Assembly (NCBI GenBank): GCA_003165315.1
Contig: PLSX01000180.1
Coordinates: 22,886-73,875 of the forward strand
DNA: 50,990 bases
Direction: 5' to 3'
From: Acidobacteriota bacterium
GTDB taxonomy: Bacteria; Acidobacteriota; Terriglobia; UBA7540
The notes below the pieces were generated by a model. That model was not told the origin of the DNA and ran no database searches. It saw only the letters and a list, made by a program, of their open reading frames with translations. The position numbers and the translations under genes are program-made. This document shows, piece after piece, positions 35,292-44,065 of this stretch (position 1 is its first letter; each line of letters begins with the position of its first letter).

Positions 35292-36746
35292 TCAGCCGCC
35301 GTGGAGGACCTTATGCTGGCTTACATTGGCACCGTCGCTGCTTTTCAGGTTGCGGAAGATGATGGTGGACAAAATGGTGAAACCTCCTAAAACCATCAAC
35401 GCGGTATGGATGCCGTGAATGAATTCTCCGGGATTGGAATTGGCATGATGGGGAATGAAGAATGTGGTGGTCAGGCCCGCCGACGCCACCCCAAAGCTGA
35501 TAGACATCTGCTGCATGGTGCTGGCGATGGAGCTGGCGTTGCTGGTCTGCTCATCAGTGATGTCCGCGTAGACCAGAGTGTTCATGCTGGTATATTGCAG
35601 GGAAGTGAAGGCACCATAGACGAATGCCTGAAGCGCGATGACCCAAACCGGAGTGTGGAGCCCGATGGTGGCGAAAAGCATCAGTAGCATTCCGAGGATT
35701 ACAGTATTGGAAATCAACACGCCACGGTATCCCACTCGGTTCAGGATTCGCGGCAGCAGGAACTTGGTGCTCATGGCGGCGAGCGCCTGGGGCATGATGA
35801 GCATGCCGGACTGGATCGGCGTGAATCCCAGGCCAACCTGGTAGAGCAGCGGCAGAAGGAAAGGAACGCCGCCAATACCCAGGCGGGTGAAAAAGCTGCC
35901 ACTCACCGAAGCACTGAAGGTGCGAATACGAAACAAGCTCAGATGCAGCAGCGGAAATGGCGTCTTTGTGGCGTGAAGCCCGTAGCCGGCAATAAGGGTG
36001 AGTGACATAGTCAGGAGCCCGAGTATCTCGACCGTGCTCAGCGTGTGTTCACCAAAAATTTCGAGCACATAGGATAGCAATGCCACACCGGAACCAAAGA
36101 GTATGAGCCCGATAATATCGAGCGGATCGATCCTCTCAGCGCGATAATCGGGCAGGTGTAGATAAACCATTACCAATCCTGCTAGGCCAATCGGAATGTT
36201 CAAAAAGAAAATGACCCGCCAGTGAAAGTATCCGACGATAAATCCGCCGGCAACCGGTCCTAGCATGGGGCCTATCAAGGCGGGAATAGCGACGAAGCTC
36301 ATGGTGCGGATGAGTTCTGACTTGGCAAATGTGCGCACCAGAGTCAAGCGGCCCACCGGCACCATCATTGCCCCGCCGCAGCCTTGCAGGATCCGGCATG
36401 CCACCAGGATGTGAATGCTTGTTGAAATTCCACAGAGAAAAGAACCAAGGGTGAAAAGGCCAATGGCGGACGCGAACACACGGCGCGTTCCAAATCGGTC
36501 CGCCACCCAGCCGCTGATGGGAATGAAGACCGCAAGGCTTAACGTGTAACTGGCCAGAACGGACTTCATGCTGAGCGGAGCCACCTTGAGCGCTTCGGAA
36601 ATCGCGGGAACAGCCGTATTCAGAATTGTGGTATCGAGCGATTCCATGAAGAACGCCACGGCCACAAGCCAGGGCAGGAAGCGCTTGCTGGAAGTGGACG
36701 GCGTGAACAAAGATGACGGGACGGTGGTGGAATCGACTGAACTCAT
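35292..36746 (-). CDS. DHA2-family MFS drug exporter (EmrB/QacA type)
   Basis: 484 residues with about 14 hydrophobic segments. Family features are the first helix with FFMESLDTTILNTAVPAIS, motif A SGWVADRFGTRRVFASAIGL, motif B RILQGCGGAMMVPVGRL, and motif C GPMLGPVAGGFIVGYFHWR of drug/proton antiporters, the DHA2 signature. It would export organic compounds from the cytoplasmic membrane using the proton gradient. The ATG at 36746 is preferred; an upstream ATG at 36764 and a much longer reading to 37064 lack a ribosome site and are not family-like. Convergent with azoR 65 bp away. It may belong functionally with the quinone-stress pair, but no shared operator was found. Confidence 0.88.
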   Translation of the reverse strand: MSSVDSTTVPSSLFTPSTSSKRFLPWLVAVAFFMESLDTTILNTAVPAISEALKVAPLSMKSVLASYTLSLAVFIPISGWVADRFGTRRVFASAIGLFTLGSFLCGISTSIHILVACRILQGCGGAMMVPVGRLTLVRTFAKSELIRTMSFVAIPALIGPMLGPVAGGFIVGYFHWRVIFFLNIPIGLAGLVMVYLHLPDYRAERIDPLDIIGLILFGSGVALLSYVLEIFGEHTLSTVEILGLLTMSLTLIAGYGLHATKTPFPLLHLSLFRIRTFSASVSGSFFTRLGIGGVPFLLPLLYQVGLGFTPIQSGMLIMPQALAAMSTKFLLPRILNRVGYRGVLISNTVILGMLLMLFATIGLHTPVWVIALQAFVYGAFTSLQYTSMNTLVYADITDEQTSNASSIASTMQQMSISFGVASAGLTTTFFIPHHANSNPGEFIHGIHTALMVLGGFTILSTIIFRNLKSSDGANVSQHKVLHGG

Positions 36747-37028
36747 GGATATCCCACGGTGCATTTGCTTTCCGAACGAATCAGCCCCATTTGACAAATT
36801 GGAAAACTTTCCCTGACATCTATAATGTCTCACGTTCTGAATGGAATATCGAGATTCATGCAGGGTTGCCGCGGTGACCGGGATCGTCAAGGTGACGCGT
36901 CTTCTCGGTGCGCGGGTTTTTTCTGAACATTGGCTGAAAAGCAGCCGTGTCAAACATGCTTGCAATTTATGCGGGGGTTCGGGAAAATGCCCTCCGGGGT
37001 TCTGTAGCAAATCGTGGGGTTTAGGGTA

Positions 37029-37895
37029 ATGAGCGAATCTGAGTTGGATCTTCGGTCCACACAATCTTCTGCCGTGACCGAATGGAGCGATGGGAAAGTC
37101 CGCCGGCTCGATGATTTCCTCGTTGGGGAAGAGCCGCTACTGATCCAACTGGGTGACCAGTCTCTCACCGTCACCATGCGAACTCCGGGTGATGACCTTG
37201 AGTTGGCGGCAGGATTTCTGTTTACCGAAGGGATCATCAAGTCGCGCGAGGAGATTGTCAGTCTTCAGAGGCCGGATGGACTCGATTCCGAAAATTCGGT
37301 CGTCCGAGTTGAGTTAAACGAGGGGGCAATCACACGTTCCCAGGCGCCGAAGCGGAATTTTGTTGCCAATTCCGGCTGCGGAATGTGCGGCAAAACATCC
37401 CTCGCAAGTGTTTACACTCCCGGAATCACCCGGCCCAACCCGGATTTGCGCCTGGAGCCGCAGGTTCTTTGCGGCCTGCCGGATTCTATTCGTTCCGCCC
37501 AAACCCTTTTTGGGAAAACCGGGGGCTTGCATGCGGCGGCATTGTTTGATACGAACGGCAAACTCCTGGTTTTGAAAGAGGACGTCGGCCGCCACAACGC
37601 CGTGGACAAGGTTGTGGGGTGGGCATTGATGCATGGCCTCCTTCCTCTCTCCCAAAGCGTGCTGCTGGCGAGTGGCCGCGGGGGTTTTGAAATCATCCAG
37701 AAATCGCTGATGGCGGGCATTCCGCTTTTGGCATCGGTCTCCGCTGCATCAAGCCTGGCGGTGCAGATGGCGCGCGAAATGGGGATGACCCTGGTGGGGT
37801 TTCTCCGTGGCCGGAGGTTTGTGGTTTATTGTGGAGAGGAACGGCTGGGGTTGGTCGATACCATTAACCCTGCCGCTACTATCCACTCGCGCTGA
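37029..37895 (+). CDS. fdhD: Formate dehydrogenase accessory sulfurtransferase FdhD
   Basis: 288 residues. FdhD moves sulfur from IscS to the molybdenum cofactor of formate dehydrogenase, which is needed for activity. The CGMCGK motif (C117, C120) is the sulfur-carrying loop, and GDDLELAAGFLFTEGII, LKEDVGRHNAVDKVVG and SGRGGFEIIQKSLMAGIPLL are family hallmarks. Length is normal. Start ATG 37029, preceded by a GGGGTTTAGGG stretch. It is the first gene of the formate dehydrogenase module and lies 298 bp before the catalytic subunit; it may have its own transcript. Divergent from the MFS exporter. Confidence 0.95.
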   Translation: MSESELDLRSTQSSAVTEWSDGKVRRLDDFLVGEEPLLIQLGDQSLTVTMRTPGDDLELAAGFLFTEGIIKSREEIVSLQRPDGLDSENSVVRVELNEGAITRSQAPKRNFVANSGCGMCGKTSLASVYTPGITRPNPDLRLEPQVLCGLPDSIRSAQTLFGKTGGLHAAALFDTNGKLLVLKEDVGRHNAVDKVVGWALMHGLLPLSQSVLLASGRGGFEIIQKSLMAGIPLLASVSAASSLAVQMAREMGMTLVGFLRGRRFVVYCGEERLGLVDTINPAATIHSR

Positions 37896-38000
37896 GGGTG
37901 GGGAAATTGGGTGTGCAGATTTGGGCTATCGAACGAGCTGGCGAGTTGTATACTGTTTCCAGCTTGGGTCGCGTCGGGTGATTCCGAATTCTGGGTTTCG

Positions 38001-38056
38001 AATTCCGGATTCACAATTCCGGACTCAGAGTTCCGATTTGCGGAATCCGGAATTAA
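38001..38056. repeat. Degenerate 14-bp tandem repeat (AATTCCGGATTCAC)
   Basis: Four consecutive 14-bp units at 38001, 38015, 38029 and 38043, progressively diverged, in the 298-bp spacer between fdhD and the catalytic subunit. A looser CCGAATTC-type unit precedes and an AATTCCGG motif recurs at 38140. No promoter is clear. Confidence 0.6.
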
Positions 38057-38193
38057 GATAGCGGACCCCGAGGGCAAGACCTGGTTGGTTTTAAACAAGG
38101 GCGATACAAGACTCATAATTTAAGATTCAAGATTTGGCAATTCCGGATTGAGCACGGTTTGGATTGCAGCGTGTGAAATACGTGGAGTGAAAT

Positions 38194-40155
38194 ATGAAAA
38201 ATTCGATGAATGCCCGGCTCACCCAACCCATGATTCGAGAAGTGGGGAAGCTTCGTCCCGCCACTTGGGATGAAGCTCTTGACTGTGCCGCTGCCGGCTT
38301 TCTGCGCGTCAGGGAGAGCAATGGGCCGCAGGGTTTCGGAATGTTTAGCTGTTCGAAAACGACGAACGAGCTGAACTATCTTGCCCAAAAGTTCGCGCGG
38401 TCGGTGATGGGCACCAACAACATCGACAGTTGCAATCGCACTTGACACGCCCCTAGTGTCGCCGGTCTGGCGACGGTTTTTGGTGCGGGAGGCGGGACGA
38501 GTTCATATCGCGAGATGGAGGACACGGACCTTATAATTCTGTGGGGCTCCAACGCGCGAGAGACTCACCCCATTTTCTTTCACCATGTTTTGAAGGGCGT
38601 GCGCAAAGGCGCAAAGCTTTACGTGGTTGACCCGCGACGCACTAGCTCCGCGCGCTGGGCGGATGTGTGGCTGGGCCTCGACGTGGGTTCAGATATCGCC
38701 CTGGCCAACGCCGTGGGACGGGAGATTATTGCCGCCGGCCTGGAGAATCGACGTTTCATTGAGAGAGCAACGGAGAATTTTGAAGCCTACAAGCAGGTGG
38801 TACAACCCTACACGTTGGAACATGCGGAAAAGATCACGGGGGTTCCCGCCCAGGTGATCCGGGAGCTGGCTCACGCCTACGCGCGGGCCGACCGCGCCCA
38901 ACTTTGCTGGACCCTGGGCATCACCGAACACCGCAATGGTGTGGATAATGTGCTGGGGCTGATCAATCTGGCCCTGCTTGCCGGCCATGTGGGCCGTTAC
39001 GGATCGGGGCTCAATCCGCTCCGTGGACAGAACAACGTGCAGGGTGGCGGCGACATGGGCGCCATCCCCGACCGTCTGCCGGGCTTTCAGCACGTGGAGA
39101 ACGATGAACTCCGCCGCAAATTTGAACAAGCCTGGGGAGAAAAGATCCCTCCCAAGCGTGGCATGCACTTAAGCGATATGTTCAACGCCATGGAGGAAGG
39201 CAAGCTCCGGGGTCTCTATGTGATCGGCGAAAATCCTGTGCATTCAGAGGCAGACCAGAGACGCTGTGAGCGCAATTTGCAGGGGCTTGATTTCCTGGTG
39301 GTGCAGGATGTTTTGCTGACGGGAACGGCGGAGCTTGCTGACGTGGTTCTGCCTGCCGCCGCCGGCTGGTGCGAATCCGAAGGGACGGTCACCAACAGCG
39401 AGCGCCGGGTGCAGCGGGTGCGCAAAGCCATGAACCCGCCCCCCGGCGTGATGGACGATATTGAGATACTCTGCGGGCTGGCCCGGCGGCTTGGCCATGA
39501 ATGGGGGCATCCCGGCGCGGAGGAAATCTGGAATGAGTTGCGGCCGCTCAGTCCCATGCACGCGGGAATGAGCTACGCCCGCCTGGACGCGATGGGTGGA
39601 ATCCAGTGGCCCTGTTATGATGAATCGCATCCGGGCGAGATGTACCTGCACAGCCGCCTCTGGCAGGAACCGATTGTCGGTCCTCGAGCACTCTTCAGCG
39701 TGGTGGAGTTTCAGACGCCGGTAGATCCGCTGGACGAATGTTTTCCGTTGCGGCTCACCACAGGGCGCACCCTGGATTCCTACAATACGGGAGCCCAGAC
39801 GTCACGTTACCAGTCGCCGCTGCGGCACCGAGAAGCGTTGGGGCTCTCCCCTGAAGACGGGGAACGTTATGGCTTGACCGAGGGAGAGCGCGTCCGCGTC
39901 AGTTCGCGCCGCGGCTCGGTGGAAGCGCCGGTTCGGTTTGACGACTCATTGCGGCCGGGGTTGGCGTTTCTCAGCGTTCATTTTCCTGAGCAGGTGGCGA
40001 CGAACATCCTGACCATCGACGCTACAGACCCCAGATCGGGAACGGCTGAGTTCAAAGCCACGGCGATTCGCGTGGAGAAACTTGGCACTGCGGCGAGGGC
40101 GGGGAAGCAAGCCGACGGCGGCAAGAGTTCCATGACTCCCTCTAGATTTGCTTGA
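38194..40155 (+). CDS. fdhA: Formate dehydrogenase catalytic subunit, predicted selenoprotein with in-frame UGA (split C-terminal half)
   Basis: 653 residues if TGA 38443-38445 (codon 84) is read as selenocysteine. The frame is otherwise open, and across the TGA it reads NNIDSCNRTUHAPSVAGL, matching the formate dehydrogenase active site, where E. coli FdhF has U140 followed by His and most homologues have Cys. Downstream are the Mo-bisMGD domains: LIILWGSNARETHP, VDPRRTSSARWAD, GLNPLRGQNNVQGGGDMGAIP, LYVIGENPVHSEADQ, and the MopB C-terminal barrel RLTTGRTLDSYNTGAQT. It catalyses formate to CO2 (or the reverse). It lacks the N-terminal Fe4S4 domain and begins at RLTQPMIREVGKLRP; that domain is encoded at the end of 42058-43086. 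GGAG precedes ATG 38194. Followed closely by the diaphorase gene. The alternative is a nonsense mutation, considered less likely. Confidence 0.85.
38457..38475 (+). promoter_or_regulatory. SECIS-like hairpin directing Sec at UGA 38443
   Basis: GTCGCC (38458-38463) and GGCGAC (38469-38474) form a perfect stem, extended by a T-G pair, with loop GGTCT (38464-38468). Eleven nt separate it from the UGA. E. coli fdhF has its GGTCT loop at the same codon offset (codons 7 and 8 after UGA), the loop recognised by SelB. Folding was judged by eye; the Gly-Leu encoded by GGTCTG is also conserved in Cys homologues, so the stem is the stronger evidence. Confidence 0.7.
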
Positions 40156-40175
40156 ATAGACGAGAAGAAGCTTAC

Positions 40176-42041
40176 GTGGACACTCACTTAACCAAAGACG
40201 AACCCACTCCGGAGGAGCGCCAGGCAGTCGACTCGATCCTGGGCTCGCCTGATTCCGGATGGGCAGGCGGCGCGCGTAATACTGATCAGGATGGGCATTC
40301 CTCCTTACGGAACCATTCCCCAAGGGTGAAGCGCCACCAACTCCTTCCTGTGCTGCATGCCATCCAGTCGCGCCTTGGGTGGATTACGCCCACCGCCCTC
40401 AATTACGCCTGCCAACGGCTCGATGTACCGCCCGCAGAGGCTTACGGCGTAGCCTGTTTCTACGGAATGTTCTCAGTGACGCAACGGCCCCCGCGCGTGC
40501 TGCATGTATGTGACGACATTGCCTGTCAGACTCATGGCGCGGAAGAACTATGCCAGCGCATGGAGAAGCAATTAGGTCCGCCGGAATCGCCAACGCACAA
40601 TGGAAAAGCTACGTGGTATCGAAGTCCTTGCCTCGGATTGTGTGAGCGGGCACCTGCGGCGATGCTAACCATCGCCGGAGAATCGCCCTGCGAAAAGATC
40701 TTTGCCCCGGCCAGCTCGAATGCCCTGGTGAATGCGCTGGAAACTTACGACGGTAGTGTGGCTGGAGAATCACCGGACCAATTCAATGCCACCGTCTCCA
40801 TTCCCCAGTCCAGCCAGGGGGACCACTCGCACCTGATGCTCCTGGGCCGGGTGGGGCGCATCGATCCGGAAAGCATCGATGACTATCGCGCTCACGGCGG
40901 CTATGAAGCGTTGCGCCGCTCACTCAAACTGGGCGGGAATTGGGTGGTGCGGGAAGTGTCGGCATCGCGCCTGGTGGGGCGGGGCGGCGCTGCTTTCCCC
41001 AGCGGCAAGAAATGGGATCCGGTTAACCAACCCCAGTACCTGGTGTGCAACGCGGACGAGTCGGAGCCGGGAACTTTTAAGGATCGGGTGGTGATGGAGG
41101 GCGATCCGTTCTCGTTGGTGGAGGCCATGACCATTGCGGGCTGCGCCATCGGCTGCGAGCACGGTTTCATCTACCTGCGCGGGGAATATCCCCTGGCGGG
41201 TGATAGGCTTGAGCATGCCATTAAGACCGCTCGCGCACGGGGTTTCCTAGGAAACAATATATTGGGTCGCGGTGTGCATTTTGACATTGAAATCCGGCGT
41301 GGCGCGGGCGCTTATATCTGTGGCGAAGAGACGGCTCTTTTCAACTCCATCGAAGGCCTGCGGGGTGAACCGCGCAGCAAGCCGCCCTTCCCAACGCAGG
41401 TGGGTTTATTTGGCAAGCCGACCGTGGTAAACAATGTTGAAACCCTCATCAACGTGCTGCTGATTGTGCATGAAGGCGGGGAGCGCTATGCGGCCATTGG
41501 CACGCACGGTTCCGCCGGGCCCAAGCTTTTTTGTCTGTCCGGTCACATCGCCCGGCCCGGAGTCTATGAAGTTCCGTTCGGCTCCACCCTTCGCGAACTG
41601 ATCGAATTGGGCGGCGGCGTGGGAGGGAGCGGGCTCCTTCAAGCCGTGCTGTTGGGGGGGGCTTCCGGAGCCTTTCTTTCTCCCGATGAATTGGATACGC
41701 CTCTTACCTTGGAGGGTACAAAAGCTGTGGGAGCGACGCTGGGGTCAGGTGTGGTGATGCTCTTTGACGACACTGTGGATCTACGCAAAATTCTCTACCG
41801 CATAGCCGCCTTCTTCCGTGATGAATCCTGCGGGCAGTGCGTTCCTTGCCGGATCGGGACCGTCCGGCAGGAAGAAGTGTTGCAGCGACTCCACCACGGC
41901 CATCCTATCGGCTCAGTGGAAGGAGAGATGGGCCTTTTGAAAGAAGTGGGGCAAGTTATGCGCGACGCCTCAATCTGCGGATTGGGCCAGACAGCATCCA
42001 GCGCAATCGAGTCAGCGCTGCTCCGTTGGCGGCTGTTTTAG
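40176..42041 (+). CDS. NuoE-NuoF fusion, diaphorase subunit of formate dehydrogenase
   Basis: 621 residues joining the FdsG/NuoE and FdsB/NuoF parts. N part (about 50-190): thioredoxin-like 2Fe-2S domain with C112, C117 (CDDIAC), C152 and C156 (CLGLC). C part (about 225-621): FMN/NADH domain with GRGGAAFPSGKKW, NADESEPGTFKDR, GAGAYICGEETAL, and 4Fe-4S ligands ESCGQCVPCRIGT (C552, C555, C558) plus C601. It passes electrons between NAD(H), via FMN, and the Fe-S chain of the FDH. The start GTG 40176 follows GAGAAGAAG, 20 nt past the preceding stop; a TTG at 40152 overlapping that stop is possible. Such E-F fusions occur in some FDH and hydrogenase systems. It lies between the two halves of the large subunit. 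Confidence 0.92.
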   Translation: MDTHLTKDEPTPEERQAVDSILGSPDSGWAGGARNTDQDGHSSLRNHSPRVKRHQLLPVLHAIQSRLGWITPTALNYACQRLDVPPAEAYGVACFYGMFSVTQRPPRVLHVCDDIACQTHGAEELCQRMEKQLGPPESPTHNGKATWYRSPCLGLCERAPAAMLTIAGESPCEKIFAPASSNALVNALETYDGSVAGESPDQFNATVSIPQSSQGDHSHLMLLGRVGRIDPESIDDYRAHGGYEALRRSLKLGGNWVVREVSASRLVGRGGAAFPSGKKWDPVNQPQYLVCNADESEPGTFKDRVVMEGDPFSLVEAMTIAGCAIGCEHGFIYLRGEYPLAGDRLEHAIKTARARGFLGNNILGRGVHFDIEIRRGAGAYICGEETALFNSIEGLRGEPRSKPPFPTQVGLFGKPTVVNNVETLINVLLIVHEGGERYAAIGTHGSAGPKLFCLSGHIARPGVYEVPFGSTLRELIELGGGVGGSGLLQAVLLGGASGAFLSPDELDTPLTLEGTKAVGATLGSGVVMLFDDTVDLRKILYRIAAFFRDESCGQCVPCRIGTVRQEEVLQRLHHGHPIGSVEGEMGLLKEVGQVMRDASICGLGQTASSAIESALLRWRLF

Positions 42042-42057
42042 AATCTGAAAACAAATT

Positions 42058-43086
42058 ATGAGTCACGCCGGTCAAAAATCTGCTGCACCACTTCCGCCTC
42101 CACCGGCTCACCTAGTGATTCCCGTTCCCCAATGCCACCCCCCCGCCATGCCCCCGGCATCGCCCCGGCGGCCCGTTCGTGTGACCATTGACGGTAGGGA
42201 AGTGTCGGTGGAGGAGGGGAGCACACTGCTCCAGGCGACGCGTGAGGCGGGCGTCGACACGCCTACTCTCTGCTTCCTTGAAACCCTCAAGCCGGTCAAT
42301 GCCTGCCGAATTTGCGTGGTGGAGGTTGAAGGCTCGCGAACTCTGGTTCCCGCCTGCTCGCGCAAAGCCGAAGACGGCATGGTGGTTAGAACCAATACGG
42401 AGCGGGTGCGCCTGAGCCGCCGAATGATCCTGGAGTTCCTCGCCTCCTCCGTTGATATTTCGACTTCGCCTGCGATTCAGACTTACATTGAGCGTTACGG
42501 CGCCCGGCCGGACCGGTTTGGTCCCCCACAACCGCCCTCAAACACCCGGGATGCGGCGCGGCCGGGTATTCACGAGCCCGCGGATGGAGCCTGCGCGGCA
42601 ACTGTCTCCCAGCCGGCCAAGATTGACAATGAGCTTTATGTGCGCGACTACAGCAAGTGTATCCTCTGTTACAAATGCGTGGAGGCGTGTGGCGCCGATG
42701 CTCAGAACACCTTTGCCATTGCTGTGGCCGGGCGTGGGTTCGATGCCCGCATCTCCACGGAGTATTCGGTGCCCCTCCCTGATTCCGCCTGTGTTTACTG
42801 TGGAAACTGCATTGGAGTTTGCCCCACGGGTGCGTTGATGTTCGTGAGCGAATACAACATGCGCCAGTCCGGCACCTGGGATGAGTCGCGGCAGACTTCC
42901 ACCGATACCATCTGCCCCTATTGCGGCGTGGGATGCACACTGACGCTGCGCGTTCAGGAAGATCGGATTGTCAAAGTCGATTCCCCCACGGGAAACGGAG
43001 TGACTCACGGCAATCTTTGTATCAAAGGGCGGTTCGGATGGCAGTTTGTTCAGATTCGTGAGAAGCATAAGGTAGTCCCAACCTGA
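42058..43086 (+). CDS. NuoG-like iron-sulfur subunit carrying the FDH Fe4S4 (Mo-bisMGD) domain, split N-terminal half of FdsA
   Basis: 342 residues. A proline-rich leader (1-38) precedes a 2Fe-2S ferredoxin domain (C72, C83, C86, C100). Two 4Fe-4S ferredoxin clusters follow: CILCYKCVEAC (C201, C204, C207, C211) and CVYCGNCIGVC (C245, C248, C251, C255). Then comes the Fe4S4 domain that normally opens formate dehydrogenase alpha subunits: CPYCGVGC (C286, C289, C293) and C321 in HGNLCIKGRFGW. It stops at the domain border where FdsA proteins would continue with RLTxPLIR, which is how the protein at 38194 begins. The His-Cys3 cluster of complex I NuoG is absent. It should conduct electrons from the Mo/Se site to the diaphorase. 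The start is uncertain (no good ribosome site); it begins 16 nt after the preceding stop. Confidence 0.9.
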   Translation: MSHAGQKSAAPLPPPPAHLVIPVPQCHPPAMPPASPRRPVRVTIDGREVSVEEGSTLLQATREAGVDTPTLCFLETLKPVNACRICVVEVEGSRTLVPACSRKAEDGMVVRTNTERVRLSRRMILEFLASSVDISTSPAIQTYIERYGARPDRFGPPQPPSNTRDAARPGIHEPADGACAATVSQPAKIDNELYVRDYSKCILCYKCVEACGADAQNTFAIAVAGRGFDARISTEYSVPLPDSACVYCGNCIGVCPTGALMFVSEYNMRQSGTWDESRQTSTDTICPYCGVGCTLTLRVQEDRIVKVDSPTGNGVTHGNLCIKGRFGWQFVQIREKHKVVPT

Positions 43087-43274
43087 GAGCTTTCACGCCA
43101 GATGTTCACCATAGACTCCCAGTGGCCAGGGGTATTGCGTTCTTCGTTTTTGGCGAAGCAGTAGGATTTAGCGCTTAAAGGAACTCGCAATTCCTGCCTT
43201 CCACCTTCCGCTTTCTGCCTTCCAGCTTATTTCCGCTTCATCTCGTGTAGAATATTGGCGGGCGAGGCAATCCA

Positions 43275-43892
43275 ATGATGGGCCAGAAAGATATCCGCGG
43301 CTTTGTGCTTGTCGGTGGCAAGAGCAGCCGCATGCGTCAGGATAAAGCCCTGATGCAGTTTGAGGGAAAACCGCTGGCTTTGTGGGCGGCGGGGATCCTC
43401 AGGCCTTTCGTTCACCAAGTTACACTACTCGGCCCGGTGGAGCAGTACGCGGATCTGGGCCTGCCCGTGTTGGCGGATCAGTGGCCGGACCAGGGACCTT
43501 TGGCGGCGGTTTGCACGGGCTTGCTCCATTCCACCTCCGAGTGGAATATCTTTCTTGCCTGCGATCTTCCCCTGATCAGCGGCAGATTTCTCCAGCATTT
43601 GGTGAAAAGGACTGGAGCCTCTCAGTCTGACGCTGTGGTGCCGCGCACGGATGATGGGTGGCAGCCACTATGCGCCGCATATCATGCGCGCTGCCGTCCA
43701 GTGTTCATGCGCGGTCTTCAAGAAAATCGGCGCAGCATGGTTGGTTTTTTTGATGAGGTTCGGGTGGAAGCGATTACATCCGCTGAGATGGTTAGCGCGG
43801 GGTTGCGAGGAGACGATTTGGCCAACATCAACACCCCGGAAGAATGGGCGCGCATTGTGGAACGACCGAAGGGAAGCTCTGAGTCATGTTGA
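43275..43892 (+). CDS. mobA: Molybdenum cofactor guanylyltransferase
   Basis: 205 residues. MobA attaches GMP to molybdopterin, giving the bis-MGD cofactor needed by the adjacent formate dehydrogenase. Nucleotidyltransferase motifs: GFVLVGGKSSRMRQDKALM (LxGGxSxRMGxDK type, with R in place of the usual G after RM), ADQWPDQGPLAAVCTGLLHS and FLACDLPLISGRFL. C-terminal NINTPEEW is also typical. A 188-bp gap separates it from the iron-sulfur subunit, so it could have its own promoter while belonging to the same module. Two in-frame starts lie at 43275 and 43278; I keep the first. Confidence 0.92.
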   Translation: MMGQKDIRGFVLVGGKSSRMRQDKALMQFEGKPLALWAAGILRPFVHQVTLLGPVEQYADLGLPVLADQWPDQGPLAAVCTGLLHSTSEWNIFLACDLPLISGRFLQHLVKRTGASQSDAVVPRTDDGWQPLCAAYHARCRPVFMRGLQENRRSMVGFFDEVRVEAITSAEMVSAGLRGDDLANINTPEEWARIVERPKGSSESC

Positions 43893-43982
43893 ACTTGGCC
43901 GAATATTTCGCCAAAGTTTACGAAGACGGACCACCTTCGTCCATTTCGCAACCACTAAAATTGAGTTTGCCGTTTACGGAAA

Positions 43983-44045
43983 GCCCCTGAGCTGGGATAT
44001 AATTTGAATGGCTCTCAGGGGCCCAAAACTATTCGGTTAACGAAT
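43983..44045 (+). promoter_or_regulatory. Inverted repeats around a TATAAT box upstream of bioY
   Basis: Perfect 9-bp arms GCCCCTGAG (43983-43991) and CTCAGGGGC (44014-44022) flank TATAAT (43998-44003). A 15-bp palindrome ATTCGGTTAACGAAT (44031-44045) lies just before the ribosome site AAGGAG (44056-44061). A -35 is weak (TTTACG, 43973-43978). It could be the bioY control region, or the first repeat could be a mobA terminator without T-run. Confidence 0.4.
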
Positions 44046-44065
44046 ATGAATTTTTAAGGAGCATG

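Noticed and set aside
36747-37064. 106-residue N-terminal extension of the MFS exporter
   Set aside because: Not family-like, overlaps the start of fdhD on the other strand, and ATG 36746 directly precedes a normal first helix.
38194-38445. Separate 83-residue protein ending at TGA 38443, followed by an independent protein starting at 38515
   Set aside because: The sequence across the TGA reads through in frame as conserved FDH active site, so I treat it as one Sec-containing gene.
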